Numbered from the stretch's first letter, positions 20,201 through 28,580 are shown. The stretch is DNA of 64,000 nucleotides from DALYLB01 sp964468345 (GCA_964468345.1 CAYXVZ010000031.1:5280-69279); one strand, 5' to 3'. Made by a program: numbers and translations. Notes: generated from the sequence alone by a model not told the origin.

Positions 20201-20523
20201 GCGCCTTTCCGGCCCGGCAGATCGATCTCTCCCTGCGCCGCCAGTTCAATCTCACGGAGACGCTACGACTGCAGTTTCGGGCCGAAGCGTTCAATCTGAC
20301 GAACACCCCGAATTTCAACGATCCGACCGCGGCATTCACCGCTCCCGCGCTGCTGCCCTGCGGTCCCAATACCACCAATTTCGGCTGTTCGATCAGCATG
20401 CTCGGCCGCGGACTGAGCGGCAATACGGGCGCGACGCAAACCAGCCCAAGCGCGGGCTTCAATTCGCTCTATCAGGTCGGCGGCGCGCGCTCGCTCCAGC
20501 TTTCATTCAAGTTGCTGTTTTGA
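17206..20523 (+). CDS. TonB-dependent receptor-like protein (receptor 3)
   Basis: 1105 aa from ATG 17206. A TTG at 17161 would add 15 residues before the signal peptide, so ATG is preferred. The signal peptide (IIVFVFICFAAGLLPARA) precedes a carboxypeptidase-regulatory-like domain (about 20-110) and a plug with LPLNGRSFQTLIELTPGV and EYGRSPGAQI. The barrel ends SLQLSFKLLF. It is closely related in motif order to receptor 2. No sigma factor precedes it, but a fragment of an iron/B12-type ABC ATPase lies immediately downstream. That hints at a former receptor-plus-ABC uptake operon. Confidence 0.9.
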   Translation: MKIIVFVFICFAAGLLPARAATGATLSGRVTDGGGAVVVGAEVEIVNLATNARTGLVTDKEGLFVVPELPAGVYRVTIRQSGFQTLIRENLVLNVGDRVNERFVLSTGQIEASISVEGRGSLIERDSAAVATVVDQQFVRNLPLNGRSFQTLIELTPGVVLTKTGSTGGTIATGQFSVNGQRTNANYFQVDGVSANVGASVTAQAFQQSAGTLPGLTVLGGTNGLASVDALQEFRVQTSTYAPEYGRSPGAQISIVTRAGTNRFTGTLYNYLRNETLDANDWFDNRDGRPRRKLRQNNFGGVFGGPLRLPKPVFGPLGYDGKDKSFFFFSYEGLRLVQPQPGVLIARVPTQAFRDAASGTFRDVLRAFPLPNAPAQAGDPAGTGRYIAALSYPSRLDAWSLRFDQRLGSKLNLFARYNDAPSNMSVRSFPSQENAFQSNLRTVTTGLTWTITPRVISDFRFNYSRSRGLFEFDGVAADGAILPDPKNYLPDFTSDATARLSLQVIPGLFNAGISASNLTLGKAVGNQQRQLNFVENFTWVAGKHEIKFGIDYRRLQPIQDASDIGISYAFNPNLSGALTSITVQAFAPVTDFLVHNFSGFVQDTWRLTRRATLTIGTRYEVNPPAAGNRLPYTLDGLDNPLTARLAPPGTRQWETTWDNFAPRVGMALTLSEKRDLVLRGGWGIFYDTAQGTALRGYSSFPYNTVRTITTPSLLRFPANPADVTPPPFSDTLAPPYSSSFFVFDRNLELPYTQQWNVTLEKGLGNRQKVSAAYVGALARRLLRAEQLRNYNAAFVEQRFGLRTGAITVLPLDLFGPAPSTAPQAGAPVSITRNGSSSDYHALQLQFQRRLTRGFQALASYSWSKSLDDVSDEYTTGIPITDQILRLERGHSDFDIRHVFTTALTYEIQPLKGTNALVRAILGNWGFDAIGRWRSASPFSVITQNFDILNIGASRRVDILPGIPVWLDDAAAPGGRRLNPAAFAVPAAGRQGTLARNALRAFPARQIDLSLRRQFNLTETLRLQFRAEAFNLTNTPNFNDPTAAFTAPALLPCGPNTTNFGCSISMLGRGLSGNTGATQTSPSAGFNSLYQVGGARSLQLSFKLLF

Positions 20524-20548
20524 CGTTCGACCGACCCGTTACTCGGTG

Positions 20549-20697
20549 GAGGGAAAGGCATCGGCTATCCCCCTTCGCGTGCGAACCATGGCGGGAATGC
20601 AGAAACCGCTGCAGGGCAAAGTCCGGCTGGACGGAACAACTATCCATCAACTGGCCCCGCAAGATCTGGCCAAAAAGCTCAGCGAGGTGCTGATTTT
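20549..20697 (+). pseudogene. Fragment of FepC/BtuD-type ABC transporter ATPase
   Basis: The plus strand reads RTMAGMQKPLQGKVRLDG, then TTIHQLAPQDLAKKLSEVL. This matches the segment just after Walker A in siderophore/cobalamin importer ATPases (RTLAGLQKPxxGxVxLxGxxxxxLxxxxLAKxxxVVLT). Upstream, GKASAIPLRVRTMAG looks like a damaged Walker A (GKSTLLRTMAG with extra residues). The Q-loop, signature and Walker B are absent. It begins about 25 bases after receptor 3, and its end overlaps antisense the tail of the next minus-strand gene. Confidence 0.7.
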
Positions 20698-21318
20698 TTC
20701 GGCACGCCGCTCGCATCGTTGCGCCATCGCAAGCCAGGTTTCGGCGATGCCTTCGGCCGGTACAAAATCCCGATTCCACTCCACGATCAGGCGACGCCGA
20801 TAATCGAGGCCGATTTCCCTGGCGACCCAGCTTTCATAGTCGCTGAGGGCCCGCATCCCCCCGGCGAGCAAGCGGAGGGCGCGGCTGAACTCCGCATCGT
20901 TTTGCGGCAACAGCCGTCCCGGAATCTTTTCCGAAACCCAGACCGGCATCCTGAGATTCGCCGATGGCGTCAGGCGCGGGCGAAACTCATACCGCCCCAC
21001 AATCATTCCTCCCAGACCTGCCGCGCCGAAATAAAATCCGAAGCCCCATAAAATCAAAACGCGCCGCTTCGGCAATCGCATCTTGTATGCCGAGGAGCCG
21101 GGTTCGTCATCGGGTTTTGAAAAACGATCGAAGCCGTATTGAAGCAACAGGTTTCCCTTCGTCCGCTTGATGTCCTGTCCGAGAAACCAGCACTGCTGGT
21201 GCAACAACAGCCGGCCCATTTTTCGCACATCCCGCGGCAGCGCCATGCGCGTGCGATGCGCGGACCGCTCTCCCGGCGGCTCGATTCGTGGGTGAAAAGG
21301 ATCCGTCAAGACGGGCAT
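20647..21318 (-). CDS. Conserved hypothetical protein
   Basis: 223 aa. No known domain recognised. An N-terminal region contains HQQCWFLGQDIKR and GNLLLQYGFDRF. A glycine-rich hydrophobic stretch (VLILWGFGFYFGAAGLGGMI) could be one membrane hairpin or a buried strand. The C-terminal half is basic and helical. It is the last gene of a minus-strand run with the ferredoxin and the Cys-rich protein. Its last 15 or so codons lie across the decayed ABC ATPase fragment, so the natural stop may have been lost and the tail extended. Confidence 0.65.
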   Translation of the reverse strand: MPVLTDPFHPRIEPPGERSAHRTRMALPRDVRKMGRLLLHQQCWFLGQDIKRTKGNLLLQYGFDRFSKPDDEPGSSAYKMRLPKRRVLILWGFGFYFGAAGLGGMIVGRYEFRPRLTPSANLRMPVWVSEKIPGRLLPQNDAEFSRALRLLAGGMRALSDYESWVAREIGLDYRRRLIVEWNRDFVPAEGIAETWLAMAQRCERRAEKISTSLSFLARSCGAS

Positions 21319-21327
21319 AAATCGTGT

Positions 21328-21660
21328 TCAATCCGTTTGGAGGGTTTCACTGCCCCAGCGATAGAGCACCTGTTCCTCCACCGGGCGATTGTTTTTCAAA
21401 TGCTGATAGACGATCTGTTTTGCGGCGCGCGTGCCGACATACTTGTACCAGATGCTGTCGGGCGCGACGATCACGATTGGGCCGTCATCGCAACGCCCAT
21501 TGCATAAAGTTTTGGTCGTATGAACCCGGTCATGAAGTCCGAGCGATCGGATCTCTTCCCGGATCAATGTCGTAATCTCCGCCGCGCCGTTTTCCAGGCA
21601 ACTCGATCCGTTGCATAGAAACAGATGCCGTTCGCATTGCGTCAAATCCTTGATTGCCAT
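21328..21660 (-). CDS. Thioredoxin-like [2Fe-2S] ferredoxin
   Basis: 110 aa. ECERHLFLCNGSSCLENG-like spacing at the N-terminus (Cys at FLCNGSSC) and a second pair in TLCNGRCDDGP give the four-Cys ligand set of thioredoxin-like [2Fe-2S] ferredoxins. IVIVAPDSIWYKYV follows as in this family. It probably carries electrons or serves as a redox partner in metal or tetrapyrrole metabolism. It lies downstream of a COG0523 GTPase and a Cys-rich small protein on the same strand. A second protein of the same build is next to the other metal cluster (45463-45822). Confidence 0.85.
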   Translation of the reverse strand: MAIKDLTQCERHLFLCNGSSCLENGAAEITTLIREEIRSLGLHDRVHTTKTLCNGRCDDGPIVIVAPDSIWYKYVGTRAAKQIVYQHLKNNRPVEEQVLYRWGSETLQTD

Positions 21661-21691
21661 TGAAATGATTCCTGACGAGCATCCCTGCCGC

Positions 21692-21907
21692 CTATTGTCC
21701 TTTTTTGGATGCCTTGAGCGGGTTGATCGGTCGCGGCGCGCGATCCTTGGCCTGTTGATCCAGAATCGCCTTGCAATCGCAATTGCTCATTTTGTCGTCC
21801 ATCCATTTCTGCTTGTCCACCGTGTGCGGCAACAGAGCGAACACATAATAGGTAACGGCCTCCGCGCAATTGCGGCAAATTACTTTGTATTTCTTCACAG
21901 TTGCCAT
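21692..21907 (-). CDS. Small Cys-rich (zinc-ribbon-like) protein
   Basis: 71 aa from ATG 21907 with a strong ribosome binding site (aggagaa). It holds the pairs CRNC near the N-terminus and CDC in the middle, a possible metal-binding site, and a Lys-rich tail. The family is not recognised. Its upstream leader is duplicated exactly across the N gap, so the start region appears twice in the assembly (second copy near 22062). Only this copy is followed by a full frame. It sits between the CobW GTPase and the ferredoxin. Confidence 0.7.
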   Translation of the reverse strand: MATVKKYKVICRNCAEAVTYYVFALLPHTVDKQKWMDDKMSNCDCKAILDQQAKDRAPRPINPLKASKKGQ

Positions 21908-21935
21908 GATCGTTCTCCTGAATTCAATCAGCACG
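21881..21935. repeat. 55-bp left flank of gap, copy 1
   Basis: These 55 bases (starting TACTTTGTATTTCTTCACAG) abut the N run and are repeated exactly at 22036-22090 on the other side. The match ends precisely at the gap edges, as expected for two contigs overlapping by one k-mer rather than for a biological repeat. Confidence 0.9.
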
Positions 21936-22035
21936 NNNNNNNNNNNNNNNNNNNNNNNNNNNNNNNNNNNNNNNNNNNNNNNNNNNNNNNNNNNNNNNNN
22001 NNNNNNNNNNNNNNNNNNNNNNNNNNNNNNNNNNN
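21936..22035. other. Assembly gap, exactly 100 N
   Basis: A run of 100 N, the conventional size for a gap of unknown length. Because both flanks are the same 55 bases, the true sequence is probably continuous from 21935 to 22091 with nothing missing, although lost repeat units cannot be excluded. Confidence 0.95.
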
Positions 22036-22090
22036 TACTTTGTATTTCTTCACAGTTGCCATGATCGTTCTCCTGAATTCAATCAGCACG
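22036..22090. repeat. 55-bp right flank of gap, copy 2
   Basis: Exact copy of 21881-21935, including the start codon region of the small Cys-rich gene. It is most simply an assembly overlap. Confidence 0.9.
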
Positions 22091-22146
22091 TTTCATATTT
22101 CATATTTCATATTTCATATGCCATATGCCATATTTCATATGGCATA
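22091..22146. repeat. Heptamer array (TTTCATA/TGCCATA), 8 units
   Basis: Eight consecutive 7-base units: four TTTCATA, two TGCCATA, one TTTCATA and one TGGCATA. The last units are partly palindromic. The array fills the whole spacer between the 3' end of the CobW gene and the leader of the next gene. It probably caused the assembly break beside it. Confidence 0.9.
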
Positions 22147-23400
22147 TTATCCTCGCGGATCGTTTCCCTGGGATATCGCAGCCTCGACATCGTCTTCCTC
22201 ATCCCAATATTCAAAGGGATCGTTGAATCGCGCCCATCCTTCCGGGCCGAGCGTCATTTCCTTGTCAGTCAGGAGGCAGCGATCCAACATGCCGGTGAGA
22301 CGCTCCCGGTCAAGCTTGATGCCGATGAGGACGAGTTCCTGCCGGCGATCGCCGAACTCCTCGGTCCAGACCTGGTCGATGACCTGACGCGTCTCTTCGT
22401 CATCCGGCCATTCTTCGCGGGGAATGGCGGCGTACCACATCCCGGCGGGCTCCGCGCGACTGGCGTTTCCGGCCTGCGACCAGAGGCCGACGACATCGTT
22501 GCGCGAAGCCAGCCAGAAGAATCCTTTCGAGCGCAGCACGCCCGGCCAATCCCGATTGATCAACTTCCAGAATCGCTCGGGATGAAACGGACGTCGTGCG
22601 CGATACACAAAGCTGCTGATGCCATACTCTTCGCTCTCGGGCACATGCTCTCCCCGCAGTTCCTTGAGCCAGCCTGGCGCGGCGCTAGCCGTGTCGAAAT
22701 CGAATCTGCCGGTATCGAGCACTTCATCGAGCGGAACCTTGCCGAACTCGGCCCGAAGCAGTTTCGCGTCCGGGTTCAGGCGGTGCAGGATGGCTTCCAG
22801 CTTTTGCAGGCTTTTGGGTTTGACCAGATCGGCCTTGTTGATGACGATGACATTGGCGAACTCGACCTGATCCACCAGCAGATCGACGATCGTGCGATCG
22901 TCTTCCTCGCCGAGGCCGATTCCCTTTTCGCGCAATTCGGCCACGTCTTCATAATCCTTCAGAAAATTGAGCGCATCGACGACCGTCACCATCGTATCCA
23001 GCCGGGCAATGTCGGAAAGGCTCTGGCCCGCTTCATCGCTGAACGTGAAGGTTTCGGCCACGGGCAGCGGCTCCGAGATTCCCGTGGATTCGATCATCAG
23101 ATAATCGAAGCGGCCTTCGCGCGCGAGTTTGCCGACCTCGACGAGCAGGTCTTCGCGCAGCGTGCAGCAGATGCAGCCGTTCGACATCTCGACCAGTTTT
23201 TCCTCGACGCGATTGAGTTCCGCGCCGCCCTGTTTGACGAGTTGCGCGTCGATATTGACTTCGCTCATATCGTTGACGATCACGGCGACGCGACGCCCTT
23301 CGCGGTTTCCGAGAATGTGATTGAGCAGGGTTGTTTTGCCCGCGCCCAGAAAGCCGGAAAGAACCGTCACGGGCAATTTTTCCACCGAGTCCACCTGCAA
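22147..23400 (-). CDS. CobW/COG0523-family metallochaperone GTPase
   Basis: 417 aa. Walker A GFLGAGKTTLLN, the hallmark metal-binding CxCC motif in NGCICCTLREDLL, a G3-like ESTGISEP and the NKAD guanine motif are all present. A CobW C-terminal domain (about 270-400) follows. COG0523 proteins deliver zinc, cobalt or nickel to client proteins, often under zinc limitation. The start is TTG 23400 or GTG 23394; GGAGGA lies just upstream, and the GTG has the better spacing. It leads a minus-strand run with the Cys-rich protein and ferredoxin. A second GTPase of the family is at 46155-47528. Confidence 0.92.
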   Translation of the reverse strand: MQVDSVEKLPVTVLSGFLGAGKTTLLNHILGNREGRRVAVIVNDMSEVNIDAQLVKQGGAELNRVEEKLVEMSNGCICCTLREDLLVEVGKLAREGRFDYLMIESTGISEPLPVAETFTFSDEAGQSLSDIARLDTMVTVVDALNFLKDYEDVAELREKGIGLGEEDDRTIVDLLVDQVEFANVIVINKADLVKPKSLQKLEAILHRLNPDAKLLRAEFGKVPLDEVLDTGRFDFDTASAAPGWLKELRGEHVPESEEYGISSFVYRARRPFHPERFWKLINRDWPGVLRSKGFFWLASRNDVVGLWSQAGNASRAEPAGMWYAAIPREEWPDDEETRQVIDQVWTEEFGDRRQELVLIGIKLDRERLTGMLDRCLLTDKEMTLGPEGWARFNDPFEYWDEEDDVEAAISQGNDPRG

Positions 23401-23490
23401 GAGTCCTCCTTGAATTCTTGTCGAGACTAATTACTCTGGAAACTAAGTTTTATTGCACTTGTCCATTGTTTTCATCGAATATGTCTTCAG

Positions 23491-23605
23491 ATCACCTGAA
23501 TTTTCAGCACAAAGGTTCAAGGACTCAAAGAGACAAAGAGGCTTCTGTAAAGGGCTCTTTGTTCCTTTGAGCCCTTGAACCTTCGTGTTGAAAATTCATG
23601 GCGAT
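23491..23605. repeat. Long imperfect inverted repeat
   Basis: Arms reading TGAATTTTCAGCACAAAGG and its near-complement (ending CATGGCGAT) enclose a second pair built of AGGTTCAAGG...CTCAAAGAG and CTCTTTG...CCTTGAACCT. It lies 5' of the CobW gene and 340 bases before the divergent amidohydrolase. The rest of the spacer (23606-23946) shows no gene. Confidence 0.75.
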
Positions 23606-23946
23606 TTTCAAATCTGAATGAAAATGGAGCCTGCCGCTTCGCGCGCGATCGAAAACGGGAAATCGAAATTGCAAAGATAGGGACAAAGGAGATTCCCGGC
23701 GATACAAATACGATGAATGGTCGAATCCGGCACGCTGATGGTTTAAACATGGGAACGAATGTCCCCTTCGCTTTTTTGTTTTATCGGTCCACGTCGCGAG
23801 GCACAGGATTCGGGGAGCAATCCCAGTCTGCATTGAATGAAATCGCTGTTTCGCTTATATCCTTTCTCTCTCAATGGCGGGCGCTTCAATGGTTTTTCTT
23901 CCCGCTGTGCCGGTAGTCTGACATTTCCACCAACGGAGCCATTGTT

Positions 23947-25185
23947 ATGTTCCCTCGTTTTCTGCTCGTAGCCGTTTTGCTGTTGTCGGCCGTGGTCTTC
24001 GCGCGCCACGCGCTGGCGTCAAAACAAGCACCGCAAACGGCCGCCGACATTCTGGCGTTGACGCACGCCAATGTGATCGACGGCGTCAGTGCGCAACCAT
24101 TGCGCGATGCGACCGTCCTTGTGCGCGCGGGCCGCATCGAAAGCGTCACGGCCGGAGCGGCCTCCGTGCCCGCCAATGCGACGGTGATCGATGTGGAAGG
24201 GCGCTGGTTGTTGCCGGGATTGATCGACGCGCATACGCACATTGCCGATCTGGCGGCGGCCCGCGCGGCGCTGGATTCCGGCGTAACGACCGCGCGCAAT
24301 ATGGGCGTCCCGCATTTTGTAGACATCGGCCTGCGCCAATTGCATCGCAACGGGCGCACGGACCTGCCCGAAATGCTCTCGGCCGGATACCACCTGTATC
24401 CGCAACCCGCCGAGGGCCTGTTTCTCGATTTTCCGCAATTTCACGATTTGATGGCGGGACTGGGCGGCGCGGCGAATTTGCGCCGCGTGACGCGCGCGCA
24501 GCTCGAACGGGGAGTGGATTTCATCAAGGTCAACGCGACCGACCGCGCCGGGCAACCCCAGTCAGATCCGCGCAAGCAACTTTATAGCGAGGCCGAATTG
24601 ACGGCTATTGTAGAGGAGGCGCGCCGGGCCAACATCTTCGTGGCCGCGCATGCGCATGGCGATGAAGGCGCGCTGGCCGCCGTGCGCGCCGGCGTGCGCT
24701 CGATCGAACACGGCACCTATCTCAGCGAAGCCACCCTGGAACAGATGAAACTGCGCGGCACGTATCTGACGCCGACGATTGCGACCATGGCCGAGATGCT
24801 GGAACCGCGCAACGGAGCGACCTTGCAGTTGCGAGGCAAACACATGGTTCCCCGCTTGCGCGAAGCCACAGCGCTGGCGTGGCGCAAAGGCATCAAACTG
24901 CTGGCAGGCACGGACACCGACTACGGCACAACCAGCAATTTCCGGTTGGCGCACGAATTGATGGAGCTTCAATCAAGCGGCGTCCCGCCGATGGCGGCCC
25001 TGCAGGCAGCAACATCAGCGGCGGCGGAATGCTTTGGCCTGGCGCAACGGACGGGAACCATCAAGGCCGGCTTGGAGGCCGATTTGATCGTGGTCGAACG
25101 CAATCCGCTCGATCATCTCGGCAACCTGCAGGACGTCCTGCTGGTCCTCAATAATGGCCGCGTCGCCATCAACCGGCTGCGGTAG
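23947..25185 (+). CDS. Secreted amidohydrolase (imidazolonepropionase-like)
   Basis: 412 aa with a signal peptide (residues 1-25). Metal-dependent hydrolase motifs appear in order: LLPGLIDAHTHIAD (HxH), DFIKVNATD (candidate bridging Lys), VAAHAHGDEGA, RSIEHGTYL and the Asp in LAGTDTDYG. The small N- and C-terminal beta-sandwich strands (THANVIDGV..., ADLIVVERNPL) are typical of the superfamily. Predicted to act outside the cytoplasm on a cyclic amide, dipeptide or similar bond; the substrate is unknown. It is monocistronic, followed by a family A palindrome. Confidence 0.88.
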   Translation: MFPRFLLVAVLLLSAVVFARHALASKQAPQTAADILALTHANVIDGVSAQPLRDATVLVRAGRIESVTAGAASVPANATVIDVEGRWLLPGLIDAHTHIADLAAARAALDSGVTTARNMGVPHFVDIGLRQLHRNGRTDLPEMLSAGYHLYPQPAEGLFLDFPQFHDLMAGLGGAANLRRVTRAQLERGVDFIKVNATDRAGQPQSDPRKQLYSEAELTAIVEEARRANIFVAAHAHGDEGALAAVRAGVRSIEHGTYLSEATLEQMKLRGTYLTPTIATMAEMLEPRNGATLQLRGKHMVPRLREATALAWRKGIKLLAGTDTDYGTTSNFRLAHELMELQSSGVPPMAALQAATSAAAECFGLAQRTGTIKAGLEADLIVVERNPLDHLGNLQDVLLVLNNGRVAINRLR

Positions 25186-25234
25186 CGAATCCACGATCGA
25201 AATCAGACCAGCCAAGATTGACACAGCGCGAAAA

Positions 25235-25327
25235 ATTCAAAAGGCAAAAGGATCGCCTATGAAACATCTTTTGCGAGATGAGGTTTGTACTTTTGCCTTT
25301 TGATATTTGCCTTTTGCCTTTTGATTT
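25235..25327. repeat. Family A palindrome (GGCAAAAG type) with conserved core
   Basis: Left arm TTCAAAAGGCAAAAGGAT, right arm of phase-locked heptamers TTTTGCC/TTTTGAT/ATTTGCC. The loop holds TTTTGCGAGATGAGG and TGTACTTTTG, which recur in copies at 33202-33295 and (reverse) 42412-42498. It lies at the convergent junction of the amidohydrolase and the RND permease. Confidence 0.8.
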
Positions 25328-25424
25328 CTCTTTCTCTGTTCCAATATTTATTGTTCTGAGTAAGGGACAACGTCATTGCAGGCGCATTGCCATTGGCGGA
25401 TGCGGCGAAAATGCGCGGGCGCAA

Positions 25425-28400
25425 TCAATCGTTCGCCGCGGCGGCATAATCGTTCGACTGAAGCTCCATAGCCGACTCGGTCTTTCGATGCGAAGCGAAT
25501 TTGAGATAGAGCGCCGGAATGACAATCATATTGAGGAAGGTCGAGGTCACGATGCCGCCGAGAATGACGACGGCCAGCGGCTGTTGGATTTCCTTGCCCG
25601 GTTCGCCCTTGCCGAGGGCGAGCGGGATCAGGCCGACGCCGGTCACGAGGGCGGTCATCAGGATCGGGCTCAGTCGTTCCATCGACCCGCGGACGATGGC
25701 TTCGCGGAAGGAACAGCCCTCTTCTTCGAGCAGGTGATGATAATGCGTGATGAGCATAATGCCGTTGCGCGTCGCAATGCCGAAGAGCGTGATGAAACCG
25801 ATGAGGGAGGCAATCGAAAGCGTTCCGCCCGAGAAAAACACCATCAGAATGCCGCCGATCAACGCCAGCGGCAGATTGGTCAAGACCAGCACCGCCGAGC
25901 GCCATGACTTCAGCGCGATATACAGCAAAACGAAGATGCCGAGTATCGCGAGGGCGGATAGCCACATGATCTGCCGCGAGGCTTTCTCCTGCGCTTCGAA
26001 TTGTCCGCCGTATTGAATCGTATAGCCCGCCGGGAGTTTGACGCGGTCGTCGATGGCGCGGCGAACGTCGTCGATGACGCTGCCGAGATCGCGTCCCGAA
26101 ACATTGGCCTGGACGACGATCCGGCGCTGCACGTTTTCGCGATTGATCGTGTTCGGCCCCTGATCGGGCCGGATCTGCGCCACCTGCGCGAGCGGAACTT
26201 TTGCGCCGGCGGGCGTGTCGATCAGCGTTCGCCCGATCGAATCGATCGATTCGCGCGCGGAATCCTGAAGGCGCACGATGACATCATAGGTTCGCTGATC
26301 TTCCAACACCTGCGTCGCAACGTGGCCATTGAAGGCCGTCTCGACGGTTTCAGACAGATCGGACGCGCGCAACCCGACAGCAGCCGCGGCCTGCCGGTCG
26401 AGATTGAGCTGCACCTGCGGCACGCCGACCTGCGGCTCCACAAAAAGATCGACCACGCCGGGCACCTGCTGCATCGCCTGGCGAACCTCTTCGGCTTTCG
26501 TTCGCAAAGTGACCAGGTCGGGGCCCGCAACCTTGATCGCGATCTGCGCCCGCGTTCCGGAAAGCAAATGGTCGATGCGATGCGAGATCGGCTGGCCGAC
26601 TTCGCTGTCGAGGCCGGGAATATTGGCCAGTTTGCGGCGCACGTCGTCCATGACTTCGGTGTGCGGCCGGCTTGAAGGACGGGTGACGACTTCGATCTCA
26701 TTCACGTTGACGCCCGCGGCGTGCTCATCGCCCTCCGCGCGACCGGTGCGGCGCGTGGTCGAGACGACCTCGGGAACGGTGTGCAGCGTTTCCTCGATCA
26801 ACTGGCCGACCCGTTTGGATTCTTCGAGCGAAGTTCCCGGCGGCAGGCTGGAATGAAAGGCGAGCGCGCCTTCGTTGAAGGGCGGCAGAAATTCGCGGCC
26901 CATCCATGGAATCAAGGCCAGCGAAGCGATGAGCAGCACGACGGAAACGCCGATGATGCGGCCCGGATGGCGCAGCGTCCATTCCAGCGTTCGGCCGTAG
27001 TGCCTCTTGAGCCATGCAACGAGGCGGGAATCCTTCTCCTCTTCAATCGTTTTCGAGCGGCCCAGCAGGTAATAGCACAACACCGGCGTCACCGTCAGGG
27101 CCACGACCAGCGACGCAGCGATGGAGACGATATAGGCAAAGCCCAGCGGCGCGAACATCTGCCCTTCGAATCCGCCCAGCGCAAAGAGCGGCAGAAAGAC
27201 CAGCATGACGATCAGCGTGGCGAACACGATGGAGTTTCGGATCTCGCTCGATGCCTTGAAGATGACGGTCAGGATGGGCCGCGGCATCGGCGATTGCGCA
27301 TTCTGGCGCAGGCGGCGAAAGACATTCTCGACATCGACGATCGCGTCATCGACGAGTTCACCGATGGCAATGGCCAGCCCGCCCAGCGTCATCGTGTTGA
27401 TCGTCGCGCCGAAATATCGCATGGCCAGCACGGCCGCCAGCAGCGACAGCGGAATCGCCGTCAGGCTGATAAACGTCGTGCGGAAGTTCCAGAGAAAGGC
27501 ATAGAGCACGATCAGCACCAGGATCGCGCCGACGACCAGGGCTTCCTCGACGTTATAAATCGCGCGCTTGATGAAATCGGCCTGTTGAAAAGCTTTTGTG
27601 TCGACCTGCACGTCGGCGGGCAGCGAGGCTTTCAGCTCGCGGATGGCCTGTTCGATTTTCTCTGTCGTTTCCAGCGTGTTGGCCGCCGGCTGTTTGGTGA
27701 TCGTCGCAACGACGGCGGGCTGCAGGTTGAAATTCCCTTCCCCGCGCTTGAGCGCCGCCCCGAGTTTCACCTCGGCAATGTTCCTGATCAGAATCGGCGC
27801 GCCGTTGCGAACCGTGATCACGGAATTGGCGAGGTCTTCGGGCGAGTAGATGCGGCCGCGACTGCGCACCAGATATTCCTGCTGCGATTCGCGCACAAAC
27901 CCGCCGCCCGCGTTTGCATTGGCGTCCGCGACGGCCCGGCTGACGTCTTGGAGGCTCAGGTTATGATCGGCGAGCCTGGCGGGATCGACCAGCACCTGAA
28001 ACTGTTTCTGTTCGCCGCCGATGATAGTGACCTGCGAAACGCCCGCGATGCTGAGCAGGCGCGGGCGCAGCACCCAATCGGCCAGCGAGCGCAGCTCCAT
28101 CGGTGGCGTCTGTTTGCCCGCCATCGAGATCAGCATGATTTCACCGAGCGTCGATGAAACCGGTCCCAGCACGGGCGGCTCGACGCCCACGGGCATGCGC
28201 ACCTGTTGCAGCTTTTCCGTCGTCAATTGCCGGGCGCGATAAATCTCGGTGCCCATTTCGAACTCGACAAACACAAGCGAAAGACCGATCGCCGAATTCG
28301 ATCGAACGCGCGCAACGCCCGGCGCGCCATTCACGGCCGATTCGATCGGCAGCGTTACAAGCGATTCGACCTCTTCCGGCGCCAGCCCCGCCGGCTCCGT

Positions 28401-28550
28401 AATGATCGTCACGGTCGGCGCCGTCAGATCCGGAAAGACATCGATCGGCGAGCGCGCCGTCACAATCCCGCCATACACCAGCAGCACCATCGCCAGTGCG
28501 ATCACGAGCAGCCGATTCCGTAAGGACCATTGAATGATGTTGTCGAGCAT
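25425..28550 (-). CDS. Heavy-metal-type RND efflux permease (CzcA/CusA family)
   Basis: 1041 aa. An N-terminal helix and the HME signature (SPIDVFPDLTAPTVTIITEP, EEVESLVTLPIE) are clear. The TM4 segment GELVDDAIVDVENVFRR carries the acidic residues of the proton relay. The two large periplasmic loops and the C-terminal helix bundle are complete. The region corresponding to the CusA methionine cluster (around FNEGALAFHSSLPPGTS) has no methionines, so copper(I)/silver export by the CusA mechanism is unlikely; divalent cations are more probable. It is the last gene of a minus-strand TolC-adaptor-RND unit, separated from the adaptor by a perfect heptamer hairpin. Confidence 0.9.
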   Translation of the reverse strand: MLDNIIQWSLRNRLLVIALAMVLLVYGGIVTARSPIDVFPDLTAPTVTIITEPAGLAPEEVESLVTLPIESAVNGAPGVARVRSNSAIGLSLVFVEFEMGTEIYRARQLTTEKLQQVRMPVGVEPPVLGPVSSTLGEIMLISMAGKQTPPMELRSLADWVLRPRLLSIAGVSQVTIIGGEQKQFQVLVDPARLADHNLSLQDVSRAVADANANAGGGFVRESQQEYLVRSRGRIYSPEDLANSVITVRNGAPILIRNIAEVKLGAALKRGEGNFNLQPAVVATITKQPAANTLETTEKIEQAIRELKASLPADVQVDTKAFQQADFIKRAIYNVEEALVVGAILVLIVLYAFLWNFRTTFISLTAIPLSLLAAVLAMRYFGATINTMTLGGLAIAIGELVDDAIVDVENVFRRLRQNAQSPMPRPILTVIFKASSEIRNSIVFATLIVMLVFLPLFALGGFEGQMFAPLGFAYIVSIAASLVVALTVTPVLCYYLLGRSKTIEEEKDSRLVAWLKRHYGRTLEWTLRHPGRIIGVSVVLLIASLALIPWMGREFLPPFNEGALAFHSSLPPGTSLEESKRVGQLIEETLHTVPEVVSTTRRTGRAEGDEHAAGVNVNEIEVVTRPSSRPHTEVMDDVRRKLANIPGLDSEVGQPISHRIDHLLSGTRAQIAIKVAGPDLVTLRTKAEEVRQAMQQVPGVVDLFVEPQVGVPQVQLNLDRQAAAAVGLRASDLSETVETAFNGHVATQVLEDQRTYDVIVRLQDSARESIDSIGRTLIDTPAGAKVPLAQVAQIRPDQGPNTINRENVQRRIVVQANVSGRDLGSVIDDVRRAIDDRVKLPAGYTIQYGGQFEAQEKASRQIMWLSALAILGIFVLLYIALKSWRSAVLVLTNLPLALIGGILMVFFSGGTLSIASLIGFITLFGIATRNGIMLITHYHHLLEEEGCSFREAIVRGSMERLSPILMTALVTGVGLIPLALGKGEPGKEIQQPLAVVILGGIVTSTFLNMIVIPALYLKFASHRKTESAMELQSNDYAAAAND

Positions 28551-28580
28551 CTACAGGTATTTTCGCTGCGTGAGAATGAT

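Noticed and set aside
21936..22035. Gap interpreted as a mobile element insertion with 55-bp target duplication
   Set aside because: Exact 55-base identity ending at the N edges is far better explained by contig overlap; target duplications are normally much shorter.
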